Assembly: GCA_038373865.1 (NCBI GenBank)
Contig: JAXGGA010002259.1
Span: forward strand, 62,001-126,000
Reading direction: 5' to 3'
Origin: Uloborus plumipes
Lineage: Eukaryota; Arthropoda; Arachnida; Araneae; Uloboridae
DNA: 64,000 bases
The notes under the pieces were generated by a model. That model had not been told where the DNA came from and made no database searches. It saw only the letters and a program-made list of their open reading frames with translations. Positions 12,640 to 23,463 of the stretch are shown here, in pieces. Both the position numbers and the translations under genes were made by a program. Every line of letters begins with the position of its first letter. The stretch's first letter is position 1.

Positions 12640-13381
12640 GCATTCAGAGCATTCGCCCGGGCCGCCCGGGCGTTTAAGCCGTGACGTCATAAATAACTTC
12701 CCAGGTCGAGCCCGGGAAGTTGTGGTCTGGACAGGACTTGTGCCTTTCGAGAAGAAACAAAATGGCGGACACAACAGCAGAACGTAGCGGGCCGGTCAAT
12801 GCAGGAACAATCCTGCAATCGCTCCTATATTTCGGCCCAAAATGATACCATTCTTAACCTTGGCGGCAATTATTGTTCATCTACCGTCATGGTTGAGCGT
12901 GGGATCGAAATGACTTATCGAATTTAATGAGAAATATGTTATTTTAAATGAAGGAATTTACGATAAAATAGGCCTAACAGTAAGTAAAGAATTTCATCGA
13001 TCTCGCTTATCTGACAGGATTGTTCCTGCAATGACCGATTCTCAAGGAAATATATCATTTCAGATTCATCACAGCAAATTGCGTGCGTATTTTTGAACAT
13101 TCTGTGTGTATTTTCAAGATTTCGTTTTAGTCACTCTTCGTAAATCCTAGCAGACGAAAGAGCAATAAATTTCAGCCAATGAGCATCATCCTTTGCTAAA
13201 CGCCCAAACACGTGACCTATCTGCCCAGCTAAATTTCCTGGGCTGCTTGTGCTTGAGCCCGGGAAGCTCGGGCGTTTACTCTGGACAACATTTGGGAAGT
13301 TCGGGCGTTCCAAATGGCAGCTCTGAACGCTTTGGGAAGAACCCGGGCTTCCCGGGAAGCTCGGGCGCGTACTCTGAATGC
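12640..13381. mobile_element. GC- and CpG-rich foldback/MITE module
   Basis: GCATTCAGAG at 12640-12649 is mirrored by CTCTGAATGC at 13372-13381. Just inside both ends lie CCCGGG-rich blocks. The block GGGAAGCTCGGGCG, with one-base variants, recurs near 13262, 13293 and 13355, each followed by a CTCTGGA/CTCTGAA-like boundary. The composition contrasts sharply with the AT-rich surroundings. No credible protein was found; the proline/glycine-rich frames are by-products of the palindromes. It sits inside the larger TIR element. Confidence 0.6.
12792..13038. repeat. Short TIR unit inside the GC-rich module
   Basis: CGGTCAATGCAGGAACAATC (12793) and its complement (13018-13037, one mismatch over about 23 bp) enclose about 200 bp. 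TGCAGGAACAATCCTGCA is itself a hairpin. It may be a small MITE or an end of the surrounding module. Confidence 0.6.
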
Positions 13382-13610
13382 GCCCTTTATGAACGCACCC
13401 TGTATCTCTGCATAGATGTAGCGCTATCCCATTCCTACCGAATCTTTCCTACTCTTCTTAGAACTTCTTTTACGAATAAATCATCGTGATGATTTTACTG
13501 CAGATGGGATTTTTAAAAGAATTTGTATCTGTACTCTCTTGGGGGAATACCTTCTGTCACAAATTTTACATTTGGACCGGCATTATACTGTGAAAACTTG
13601 AGGTTCATAT

Positions 13611-14223
13611 CAGGGCCATAATCAGACCTTAGTTTTGGGGAAGGTTTTACCAAACCTATTTCTCATGAAATCTACAAAGCCAATAAAACTTGATTTCATG
13701 TTCTATATTATGTTGATTTTTGTCACAATATATGATTAAAGGGAAGAAAAACGTGAAAAAGGGAAAAAAATGACCCATCTTTTTAATGAAAACAAAAAAA
13801 AAATCGAATGGATGAGTTCACTCATAAACGCGCATTCGAAGGAGTACTTTTGAAATTTCTATCTTTTGGACACTTGTAAGATGTGTGTTAAATATAGAGT
13901 TTGGTACTTACTAATTTGAAAAATTTTGGAGTGTTTTTTTTAGTGGTATTAAAAATTCGAAGGGAAAGGTGTATTGTTTAGAAATTATGTTTGCAATAAC
14001 TACAATAAAAGTAAACACTGCAGGAAAAAACACTTAATTTGTATAATCATTCAATAATGATAATTTCATTTTTTAAATTTCGCAATTTAAAATAAAATAG
14101 CAATAATAATGTTTTCAGTGAGAAACAATAAAAAGCATTTTTGTAATAGTTTTGAAAGATTTCTGGGGGATTTTCCTTTAAATTAATTAATTTAATTAAG
14201 ATTTTCCCTTAAATACGGTCCTG
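13611..14223. mobile_element. hAT-type MITE, family M copy 2 (613 bp)
   Basis: The ends CAGGGCCATA and TACGGTCCTG are bounded by the exact 8-bp duplication GTTCATAT (13603-13610 and 14224-14231). The interior aligns in order with 7770-8249 (GGGGAAGGTTTTAC, CTCATGAAATCTA, ATTCAATAATGATAATTTCA, AAAAAGCATTTTTG), so the two are members of one family. Confidence 0.88.
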
Positions 14224-14231
14224 GTTCATAT

Positions 14232-14922
14232 TCGTATTCACTCATATGGCCTTATAATATTGAATTTAAACATCACCGATTAAATGACCTCTAAAAAACG
14301 CGGAATATGGCCTTAAAAATCTACCAGAGAAAGGCTGGTTTTCATTCTCTCTTGTAAAATAACATGAAAAAATCCCATTTTTGGAATTTTCAGAAGTTTG
14401 GAATTTTTGACTACAGAACATTAACAATTAAACTGAAAACATTTTCAATTTAACCCTTATGGTCACTTTTCTCTCTCTCTCTCTCTCTCTTTGTATAGCC
14501 AGCTCTAAGCTCTTAATCTATAATCTGCTGCTTGATGAATCATTGAAAAATTCAGTGCTGTTACGTGACTGTCATGGGAGTCAGACTGATTTTAAAGTAG
14601 GAGTCAGAACCGCTCGTTGACAGTGTACTATCTACGAGAGAGCTAAACAGAGCCTAAACTGCGTTTGTTTTGGTCTTTAATTTTGAAAATTTTAAGGGAG
14701 AGAGCTCTTATTATCTTCAACCTCCTTCCTATAGTCCTATATGAGAGCTTATCCGCCCTACAGCTTTAAAATCTATTTTAAGCAGTTATAGAGCCGTCGA
14801 ATCTCTTCTCAATTCTTATGATAATTAAAAATAATTTTAAATTGCATATCTAGTGTCTCATTACCGAAAAATTCCAGAGCACGGTTACCGAGCCTTATCC
14901 TTCAAATTACCAAATGTAGTCG

Positions 14923-14953
<31 letters not shown>

Positions 14954-17062
14954 TTTTTTTGGCTTTCTGTTTTAAAACATTTTTAAATGAGAATAACTAC
15001 CTATTTGTCAACAAAAAGTCTGCATTCAATTTTCAAAAATTTCAATCTCAAAAAAGTTCTGGAGAGAGCTCCTGGTGTACGCTGACTAATTTCCAAACTT
15101 CATCAAAGATTTTACCAAAAAACTTTTTTCAGGACTAAAACACTGCTTCACTTATAGCTTAAATTTTCTCAAAGAGCACCTGAATCACAATTTTGGTATG
15201 TCATCATTTGAAATTTTACATTTCTGTCGTCAAATTTGAAGGATGATTTTGGGAGATTGTCAGGCAGAATAACACAGCTTTCTTACGTCATTGCGTGACT
15301 GCAGGAAAAGGTTTCCTGTCTTTTTCGTTTTGTCCTATTGAATCTATGTCAATCTAATAATAATCCAGAACAAATATCATTGACCATTAGAATAAAGCCA
15401 AAAGTTTTTGAATAAATCTTATGCTTAAGAATCAGTAAAATGTAGTTTTCACTTGGGGAAAAAATTTAGAATGTGGAAAAGCCGACATTTATTTATTTCT
15501 TTATTTTGATTTTATATCACTACTACTTCAATTCCTCTTGGGGGTCATTTGTATATTTATTTATTTATGTAAATCTTTACTTCATTTCCCGAAAGATGCG
15601 AGATTGTAAATGATCGTCATATTCCCTGGATTGAATGTTATTATATGAATGGGATTCACCTTTTTTCATTATTTTTTTCCTTAGTTTTCGAGACATATTT
15701 TTCTGTACGCAACTTCCGAAGTTCGCAATAGAACCTGTCTTTACTTTGAATTTATATATCAATAATCCCTTTAATTTCTTCTCATTGTGCAAATTCCGAG
15801 TCTGATTGTATGCGGCTTTGTTAATTCAAATGCATTGCGCCAATTTATGAATGAACTTCTGATCCTAACAAACAAGATAATTTTCATTATTTTGAAGCAC
15901 TTTTTTTCTTCCTTTTCATCCCTTGAATATATGCTTCTCATGTTATCCTTATCGCTGTCTTTTTGTGTTCATATTGCTTTTGGTATTATTATTTTTTGTT
16001 TATTTGTAAATTTCAGTATTTTTTGTAAAGTATTCATTTTTTGAACTGCTCTTTTATTTATATTTAATTATTTATTGAGGAATTTCGCGATGTGTTTTTT
16101 CAGATCGGTATAGATCGAAAAGGGGGAAAAAAAAAGTAATTTATTTATGTGATTGCTTAAAAATAATATTATGCTACGTTTTAGTATGAAACTCATGTTG
16201 AATATTTTTCTTGTTTATCATTGATTTCGAAGTACTTATTCTTAAAACAAATAAATACTCATTTTTATTTCAAGTCTTAAATTTCGGTTCTTTATTCAAG
16301 TTTTAGGTAAAAGGTTCATTTATACATTTTCCTCTTAATTGTTCTTAAACAGTGAGAATTAATTCTGGTAAGAGTTGAAGTAATTGCTGTCCTTAAGGCT
16401 TGTGGAAAAATCTAATTGATTTTTCTTCTGTTGTTAAACCGTGAACTTTTAAGTAATTACTCAATAATTTATTCCTTGTATTTGAAATGTCATTAATCCT
16501 TTTTTAAAACTCATAATTTCACAACCAGCTCATCGCATCCTGACTTTTGAGAAATTAGTGTATTTAAATGAAAGTGCACCTGCACATAATGTTTGCTATT
16601 TTTGGTACAATGAACATTGAGTGTCTCCTCTCTTCTATGGTGTGCCTGCTTCTCATGGATTGTGGTGAATTATATGTTCAGCTAACTTTCTTTCTCTGTA
16701 GGTCGGTGGCTTTTTGCTAAATTTCTTTGTTCAATCTTTGTCGATTCGATTTGTTAACACGCCCAGCTCCTGGGCTCGCTGCCTAGGGCAGCAAGTTTCA
16801 TGATGTCAAAATGAAAAAAAAGGTATTCATAATGTATATATTTTCTTGTTCCGTAAAATGCAGTGATGTTTCTAGTGGACAGGATGAGCACCACTAGTCC
16901 ATGTTTTTATCAAAAGATTAAATATTCTATTATATTTTTTAAAAAATAGATAAGGGATAATATCAGTGTATGCCATAACTACTGTTCTAATTTCAAAAAA
17001 AAAAAAAGAAAAAAAAATTAAACATAAATTATTTTATGTAATTTTTTACATATTGGGCTGAG
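14232..17062. other. AT-rich stretch with simple repeats, no gene seen
   Basis: Contains a (CT)n tract near 14470-14491 and an A-run followed by (TA)n near 14925-14955. A GC hairpin lies near 16761-16795 (GCCCAGCTCCTGGGC). Open frames at 15577-15792 and 15787-16044 have no recognisable domain. Confidence 0.5.
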
Positions 17063-18618
17063 TATATGGGTGATTTTCTCAACACGTTAACTTTTGCCAA
17101 TGCCAAGTAGGAAAAATTCAACTTGTAATTAATTAATAATTGTTAATAGTTGTTTAAAGACTACTCATTTAAGATCACAAATCAGTGCTCAGCAACGAAA
17201 AAAAATTAAAAATAAAATTTTAATGACAGTTTTAAGTTTAAGTTTAATGTAAAAAGTGTAATTACCATCTCCCGGCTTAAACACTTCCCTAACTCAAGAA
17301 ATATTTTTAAAACTTTATTCAATTGATAAATAATGACATAGAAAGCAAAATACACCATTTAGAATATTGCTTCATATATTTTTTTTTACATTATTTACAA
17401 ACAAAACAGATTAAATCTAATTTTTTAAAGAAATAGGAGTATTTTTCGTTGGAATTTTAAACTTTTACAATACCAACTTTTTTTTACTGCAAAGAGTTAT
17501 AAGTTTCTTTATTTTTTCATTTGTCTGTTTTACATTTATTTTTATTTAGTCTATAAAATATTAACTGTAGGCGAACTCGAAGCATAATGAGTACAAGAAA
17601 GATCGATTTCGCAAGAAACGCAAGTTAGATGCGTAAACCTAACACTGATTTGTTATTTTCATTTCAAACCAACCGATGAAGCTTCATGATATTTGGAATT
17701 GACTTCAGTTTTTTTGGTAGCAGGGTTTCAACTCGCTTTATATCAGTCTCTGTGACGGTGAAGAGCCTTACTTTTAATGCTTAACGCAATTTAACATAAA
17801 AGTAAACATAATTACAAAATAGAACGAATAATAATCATTATATTAGTATTTTAAGTCATAAGTTAGCTAAAATAATAATGAATTTGTTCTAAATTATTCT
17901 AAGAATAAAAAAAGAAAACAGAATTATATGATAACTAGCAAGGAAAAATTTAATTAAGATATTAAAAATTTACTTTTGAAAAATATTTTCCTTTAATGTT
18001 GATCTGTTACGTAGATAAAAACTATTTTGGGGTTCAAACTATTCTAAACTACTTTTTTCATCTCCATTATATCATTTGAACTTTACCTAAAGAATATAAT
18101 AATTTAACAACTAACAGTTTGAAAAAATAAACAAAATCCAAATATAAAAAAAAATTATAATTTATACTTGAATTGTTAACCATAACTAAACAATAATGTA
18201 AATGTTACAGACTGTTCCTAGAATAGAAGAGACAAACAAAATTGTGTAGAAAACTTACCATGAAAAATTTCGTGGAAATAAAATAATTAACGTTTGGATT
18301 TATTTTCAAATGCTTAGTTTTGTTCTACTCAGTGAGAGAAAAACACTTTGAAACACAAAATATTCTAAATTACTTTTAAAATATTGGTTAGAATAGTTAA
18401 ATTTATAAAATTTTATTCTTATAAGTTTTAAAATTTAGATGTAACTAATTAAACAACTAATAACTTCCATACAACTAAATATCATTCTATCTAAATTATA
18501 ATGAATTTTAAAGATTGAACAATGTGCCTAACTTATTGCTATTGGAAATTTGCTAAAAGTATTAAAAAATAACACAACAATGTAAATAACGTGCATTAAA
18601 ATTTTTAAAATCCATTAA

Positions 18619-18680
18619 AATGTCACTCTCCCGAAACCACTTCGTAAGTGGGGACGGAAATGACAGGGACGGAAATGACA
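18619..18680. repeat. Hairpin plus tandem pair of the GGGGACGGAAATGACA motif
   Basis: A degenerate inverted copy (TGTCACTCTCCC, from about 18621) faces the copy at 18650-18665 across a CCACTT-cgt-AAGTGG stem. A second copy, GGGACGGAAATGACA (18666-18680), follows with no gap. The same arrangement, with a different motif, occurs at 54857-54910. Confidence 0.85.
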
Positions 18681-18820
18681 AAACAGTGGGTTTTCGAAAA
18701 CAGTGTGAAAAGTTTTTCATATCTTTAATTTAACTGTTGATACCTTAAAAGTGTTCGTAAGAACACATTCGGCAGTGGAATTTTTTAAAATTTTATTTAA
18801 ATTTTCTGGAAGATAACCAG

Positions 18821-18836
18821 GGGGACGGAAATGACA
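18821..18836 (+). repeat. GGGGACGGAAATGACA motif, further copy
   Basis: Exact copy 155 bp after the tandem pair, in the same orientation; it may be a transposase-binding site. Confidence 0.85.
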
Positions 18837-19210
18837 TTGAATAAAGTCACGCATAGAATTTTTAAGATAAAACAAGCCTCACACACCCTAAAAGATGTGT
18901 AAACTTCGTTTAAAGCGTATTTTTCTGCTGAGAAGAATGTTCTTAAACATTTTGAGCTATTTTATTGCCAACTAGCGCCATTTATAGAATTTTATTGAAG
19001 GTTTTTCTACTTAGGGGAAATTTTTTTCAAAACCTGGGGACACGTATAAATTGAGCTCTCTATCAAAATATGTAAATATGATAAGGAATGCTTATATAGT
19101 ACATTGAAGTACACACTTGTACTGTATCATAATGCATATGTATTAATTTTTAAAAATGTTTCTTCATATAGTAAATTTTTTTTTAAAGTTGACAAATGTG
19201 TGTGGGGACA

Positions 19211-19226
19211 GGGGACGGAAATGACA
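19211..19226 (+). repeat. GGGGACGGAAATGACA motif, last copy
   Basis: Exact copy 390 bp beyond the previous one and about 180 bp from the right end of the element. Confidence 0.85.
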
Positions 19227-19595
19227 TTTTGCCTATATATTATTTTTTTAAATATATAATTTAAGTGCAAAATAGTGCCAATGCACGTTGTCATTACTCT
19301 TTGTGAGCATCTTGAATAGAACATAGCATTAGATAATGAAAATGGGTGTTTAATTGGAAGATATGGATGAAGGACACAAAAGTTAACGAATTGAGAAAAT
19401 AACCCATATGTTACCGAAAATCAGTTGGAAAAAATAAGCTACTAATTCATATAAGTACTTCTGTTTATTTTTCTTATATTTTTTCTCATCTTTAGGAGCT
19501 TTGAAAAACAAAACTTCTTTTTTTGCATGATCCGTACTCGCTTTTGCACTCTGATATGAGCCAAGTAAAGCCTTTTTTCCCTTAATTTTCAACTT

Positions 19596-19801
19596 TTTTT
19601 AAAGGCGCAAAGCGCCTGTGCAACGCTTGGCCACGCAGCTAGCTGCTTGTGGCATTAGCGGGCCACATGCGTAGTATGTCTTGAAGTCTCAGGAACGTTA
19701 AATTATTTAAAATAATACAACATCAGGATAAGGTAAAAGTTAGGGAGGGAAGGGGAGGGGACATGCCGCAGGAAGCTAATCTAGCTGCCCTGGCAGCTAG
19801 T
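19596..19801 (+). repeat. Structured dispersed repeat family Z, copy 1
   Basis: Begins with AAAGGCGCAAAGCGCCT, passes through GGCCACATGCGTAGTATGTC and GGTAAAAGTTAGGGAGG, then CATGCCGCAGGAAGC, and ends with a 20-base perfect hairpin, CTAGCTGCCCTGGCAGCTAG, at 19781-19800. The same order is found inverted at 34840-35100, and similarity stops within two bases after CTAG in both copies. A hairpin next to a terminal CTAG recalls Helitron 3' ends, but here the hairpin includes the CTAG, so the assignment is tentative. Confidence 0.65.
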
Positions 19802-19851
19802 AATAAATAAAAACCCCATAATTTAATTTTATTACATTATAAATGCTTCAG

Positions 19852-19996
19852 TATCTTCCCAAAGTGAAATCTACCACTCAAGTAATAAGGTTACTCAATG
19901 GGTGGCGCCATTTTATACAAGGCACAATGGATTTCAGTGGTGCCATCTGTTGAGTAACTAGATCACTTGAGTGGTAGATTGCACTTTGGGAGAATA
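19852..19996. mobile_element. Foldback MITE (145 bp)
   Basis: The left arm TATCTTCCCAAAGTGAAATC at 19852 pairs with the right arm ending GCACTTTGGGAGAATA at 19996. Pairing continues inward through CTACCACTCAAGTxAT, GTTACTCAA and GGxGCCAT. The ends are TAT/ATA. No coding content was seen. Confidence 0.8.
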
Positions 19997-19999
19997 CCA

Positions 20000-21908
20000 G
20001 TGTTTCAATTTAGTGTTATGTATATTATTTGTTTTTTCAAACTTGAATTACAAGTAACTACTTATAAGTTTATGTTCAGTGTTACAGATAATGCAACAGA
20101 TGCAGAGCACAGAAGATACCTGCAGAGTGCATGGAAGGCAAAAGCATTAATTCAAATCATCACTTCATTTTTGTATACAGTCATGTAGTGCTAGTGATAT
20201 TTGTAATGTTGCCTTGCTAGAACTTATGTACTAGTTGAATAACTTGTTAATATAATGGCAGTATTTTATATAATGGGTAACCAGCATTTTTCCTGTATTT
20301 TATAATTTTCAATGTAATATTTTCATGGAAGCTAATTATGGTGCTTCTCAAAGTTTAATCTCATAATCCTTATTTTTTACATTATTCAGTCTTAGTTAGC
20401 ATTATATGGAAGTTATATGATTTGAAACCATTTTATTCTTTGTTATTTGTTTCTTGTCTGATGCTGTTTGTAGTACCTGTATCTAGCATAAAATGTCCAA
20501 ATTCTAGATTGTGTTGGAGTGATCAATATTTGGCATTTAGAATACTGTAATAAGGTACATATTAAGGAATTATTATACCTTATTTCATGAAAAATCATAG
20601 CAGAACATAAATCATTGTTTTTTTATTGCCAACAATCGCCACTTTTATGATTTCCTTTTTCAATCAGAGTTACCAGGTTTGGCTAACATTAGCCATTATG
20701 GTTATTTTCTATCACACTTGGCTAGAAGAAATTCAAAAACCTAGCTGGACTAATCTCCATTTCACTTTATGCATGTCATACATAACCTATAAATTTTGTA
20801 CAGTAAAGCACTGGGAATGTTTTTACATATTTTAGTATGGTTGCAACGAAAGATTTCCAATTATATCTAGACTAGAGCAATTTTTCCTACAGGTTGGCTA
20901 TTTTTGGCTAATTTCATTAAGCCGTTTGGCAATTTTCCTAGTTGGCAGAGTTTTTGTTGATTATAAATTGTTGAATATTTGATTCTGTTTCAGTCAAAGC
21001 TTCTTCACTTATAAAATTTACATACTTCACCATTTACCTACTCATGTTTATATTTTAAACAGTTTTGGTCAAATGATAAGATTAGATTAGCTGTCTATTT
21101 GAGGAAAAAAAAAGGCTGTATTCAGTATGGGACCCCAATATTTCTGGATTTCAGTGTTTTAGATCCTGACTCAGTAATGGGCAATGTTAAGCACAATTTT
21201 CCGCATTTTGCTTACATTCAAGAAAATTTCTTTTGGTTTTCTTTATCTGTTTCAATGAAAGCATTCTTAGGTATGATTACAAAAAAATTGCATTGACGTA
21301 TAATTAACAGATTTTGCTTTTTATTACTGTGCATTATGTGACATGTGGACCTAAAAAAGAAATTATATTTATGCTGAAAATAACTTAGTATTTTTGTTTA
21401 ACATGCATTTTGTTGTACACTAATGAAAAAATAAACAACAGTATTGTAAACCAAAAAGGTATGATAAAAGATTGCTGTACATTACAGCAAGATGCTAATA
21501 TTACGCATGACATGTAGAATTGATGAAACACAAAAAAAGATTGTTTATGCTTTGCTTTTAAAAAGCAGCTGTTGATTATCAATAACGTTAAAGAAAAATA
21601 AAACATTTTTTGAAGTTATTTATTTATTTTTTGTTAAAAAAAATATTTTAAGAAGAATGTCCCACATTTTGCTTGTTCTAGATTTTGAAATTGTGAAATA
21701 TATTTAAATTTCAAAATAATTTATTTTCTCCGGTATTAGTAATAAATAAATTTTCAATTTTTTGAAGCAATTAAAAAATAAGCATATGAAAATGTTGAAG
21801 ATTAACTAATAATATTCTGTTTTTTAAATAAAATATGAAGTTCCCCTGCAATCTAAAACATCTTACATTTATTTATTTAGTTTAAAATGCTGACCGATAG
21901 TTATGTAT
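20000..21908. other. AT-rich stretch; no confident gene
   Basis: One segment at about 20080-20188 is less AT-rich, follows a possible acceptor (GTGTTACAG) and stays open for about 35 codons to a TAG. I recognise no family in it and do not call it. The remainder is AT-rich without structure. Confidence 0.4.
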
Positions 21909-21910
21909 TA

Positions 21911-22094
21911 GAGTTGAACCTCGCTAAAATAAGCGCTAAGGGGGTCAAGGGACCTTTAAAATCAATTCATCTTAACCTTTGTTTTTCGTGTTATTCAACA
22001 AACAATAAGCAACAAACAGGAAGACGTGGACGGAGGGGGGCGGGGGGTATCAGCAATTTGTTTTAAGCATGCTCGAATTACTGAGGTTCGACTG
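21911..22094. mobile_element. pogo/Tigger-like MITE (184 bp)
   Basis: The left end GAGTTGAACCTCGCTAAA and the right end TTACTGAGGTTCGACTG are inverted and flanked by TA on both sides (21909-21910, 22095-22096). AGTxGAACCTCG-type ends and TA duplication fit the pogo group of Tc1/mariner. No transposase is present. Confidence 0.85.
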
Positions 22095-22096
22095 TA

Positions 22097-23187
22097 GAAT
22101 ACTTAAAGTTCTTTAAAGCAAACAATGTCTGTGGTGTAAATTTGTTAACACGAAATTGCTTATTCTGAAATATCGCTTAGCATGAAATACTCGTTGGGTT
22201 TTGTGAGTTAGCAGTCATGGATAATTTATCAGATAAGATGAAATCTGGTTAACATGAACAATTGTCATGATGCAGTGAATTGCGTGTTAAGGACTGTATT
22301 TGAAAAATTCATTATAAGATGTTTTTGTTGTGTTATGTTTTTATTTGTCATTATCATATTTAATTATGGTACATCTTGAACATTCTAATCTGTCTTTCCC
22401 CTTTTGTTTTAGGTGCATGGCATAATCCTCGTAGTCATCATTAAAAAACTCACCTTCTGATATCATCATATATGAAGTATCCATTGTATTTACATTTACA
22501 AGTATTTCAAATTATACATTTTTAAACATTTTATGTATTTAGTATTCTTTTCATTTTAATATGATGAAGACAGGATTAAATGATTAATATTGGTCTAAGT
22601 GACTATACTCGACTGCAAGCTTTCTTGGCTGTAGAGAAATAAGCTGAGACCAAACAAAAGAAGTAGTTCCTTGCGTGGTGTCCGAATTTCGGGTGAAATT
22701 AGATCCTTCTCTTTAGAAATCAGAGTTGAGTGTTCTATCTACGCATATGTAGCCTTTTTTTGTTATAATATTTGTAATTTTCTTAATATTTTCAATTTTA
22801 CGAAGAGTAGCACGGAAGGGTAATCCATTTGAATCGAATGCGTCAGTCAATAAGAGTTCACGTACAGTTGGCGATCTCCTCTAATTCGTCAAGAAGGTTT
22901 CTGTTAACTCTGTTTTTCTCCGAGTGTATTCTCTTCCACAGCACAGCTAGAAGTTGGTCCGAAATGCGAAGTCGGCTTGGAAGAAGATGGGAGAAGATCA
23001 ATTTCTAAGGAAAGGCAATTTGCCGCTCCAGTAGCTTTTCTAACCAAAGAAAATATCTAGATAACTCCTGAGGGGGGTAGGGCGGTTAAGATCATTGAAT
23101 CACATTAAAAGAAATATCACAAGGAATGACAAGTTCGTTTAGCTCCTATTAAACGTTATTCATAGAAAAACTGTTGGTAACACGGGC
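22097..23187. other. No gene seen; possible 5' part of a decayed mariner element
   Basis: The region lies directly upstream of a mariner transposase remnant and may hold its N-terminal part, but I could not recognise one. Short GC-richer patches near 22840-23000 do not translate into a known domain. Confidence 0.35.
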
Positions 23188-23463
23188 TTGTGCAACAAGG
23201 ATTCAAATATACTTATTCCGAAAAAAGATGTGGGTATGGAGGTTTTTTCGTTGTATCCCCGTCTTTTACATCATTCTGATTTAGTCCTTAATGACTTCTT
23301 TATGTCTCCAAAGTCGAAAAAAAGGTGTTGCTCACTTTCAGAGACAGTGGCGAAAACTTCGGTAGCAATCTTGAAGGATGTGTCCAAAAATGACTTTCAG
23401 CATGTCTTTGAAGATAGGAAGACAGATATGACAGGTCAATTTCATGTAATAGGGACCAATTAA
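23188..23463 (+). pseudogene. mariner-type transposase C-terminal remnant
   Basis: The frame reads YPRLLHHSDLVLNDFFMSPK, a decayed form of the mariner block normally ending in YSPDLAPxDFxLFP, which carries the third catalytic Asp. Here the D of NDFF is retained. The following ETVAKTSVAILKDVSKNDFQ and HVFEDRK segments match the usual C-terminal helix region in order and spacing. Only about 90 of roughly 340 residues remain, and the frame begins without a true start. A cut-and-paste enzyme of a Tc1/mariner element, now inactive. Confidence 0.7.

Larger units (their letters stand above)
7221..13400. mobile_element. Putative 6.2-kb TIR element carrying several nested insertions
   Basis: GGGTGCGTTCATAAAG at 7221-7236 is repeated in exact inverse at 13385-13400. 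A 15-base direct repeat, ATCTCTGCATAGATG, lies just outside both ends (7194-7208 and 13404-13418). The motif GTTCAtAAAGT followed by AACGCG-like sequence recurs subterminally near 7227, 7270, 7311 and 12561, as in transposons with subterminal transposase sites. The interior holds a hAT-type MITE, a Jockey LINE and a pogo-type MITE, but no transposase of its own. The direct repeat is longer than usual for a DNA transposon and does not abut the TIRs, so the single-element reading is an inference. Confidence 0.5.
17065..19408. mobile_element. TA-associated TIR element with iterated 16-mer motif (element a)
   Basis: The left end TATGGGTGATTTTCTCAA (17065) and the complement of the right end, TATGGGTTATTTTCTCAA (ending 19408), match over about 34 bp, including CGTTAACTTTTG further in. 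TA or TG dinucleotides abut the ends. The interior is AT-rich and non-coding but carries the 15-16-mer GGGGACGGAAATGACA four times. The ends resemble those of the element at 54692-55631. No transposase is present, so it is non-autonomous, and the superfamily is undetermined. Confidence 0.75.

Noticed and set aside
13193..13489. 98-codon frame rich in Gly and Ser (GSSGVYSG-like repeats)
   Set aside because: Encoded by repeated GGGAAGCTCGGGCG modules of a GC-rich mobile element; no start context or homology.
20080..20188. Possible terminal exon (frame containing DAEHRRYLQSAWKAKAL)
   Set aside because: A splice acceptor is plausible and composition is slightly raised, but no family is recognised and no partner exon was found. 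RNA-seq would decide.
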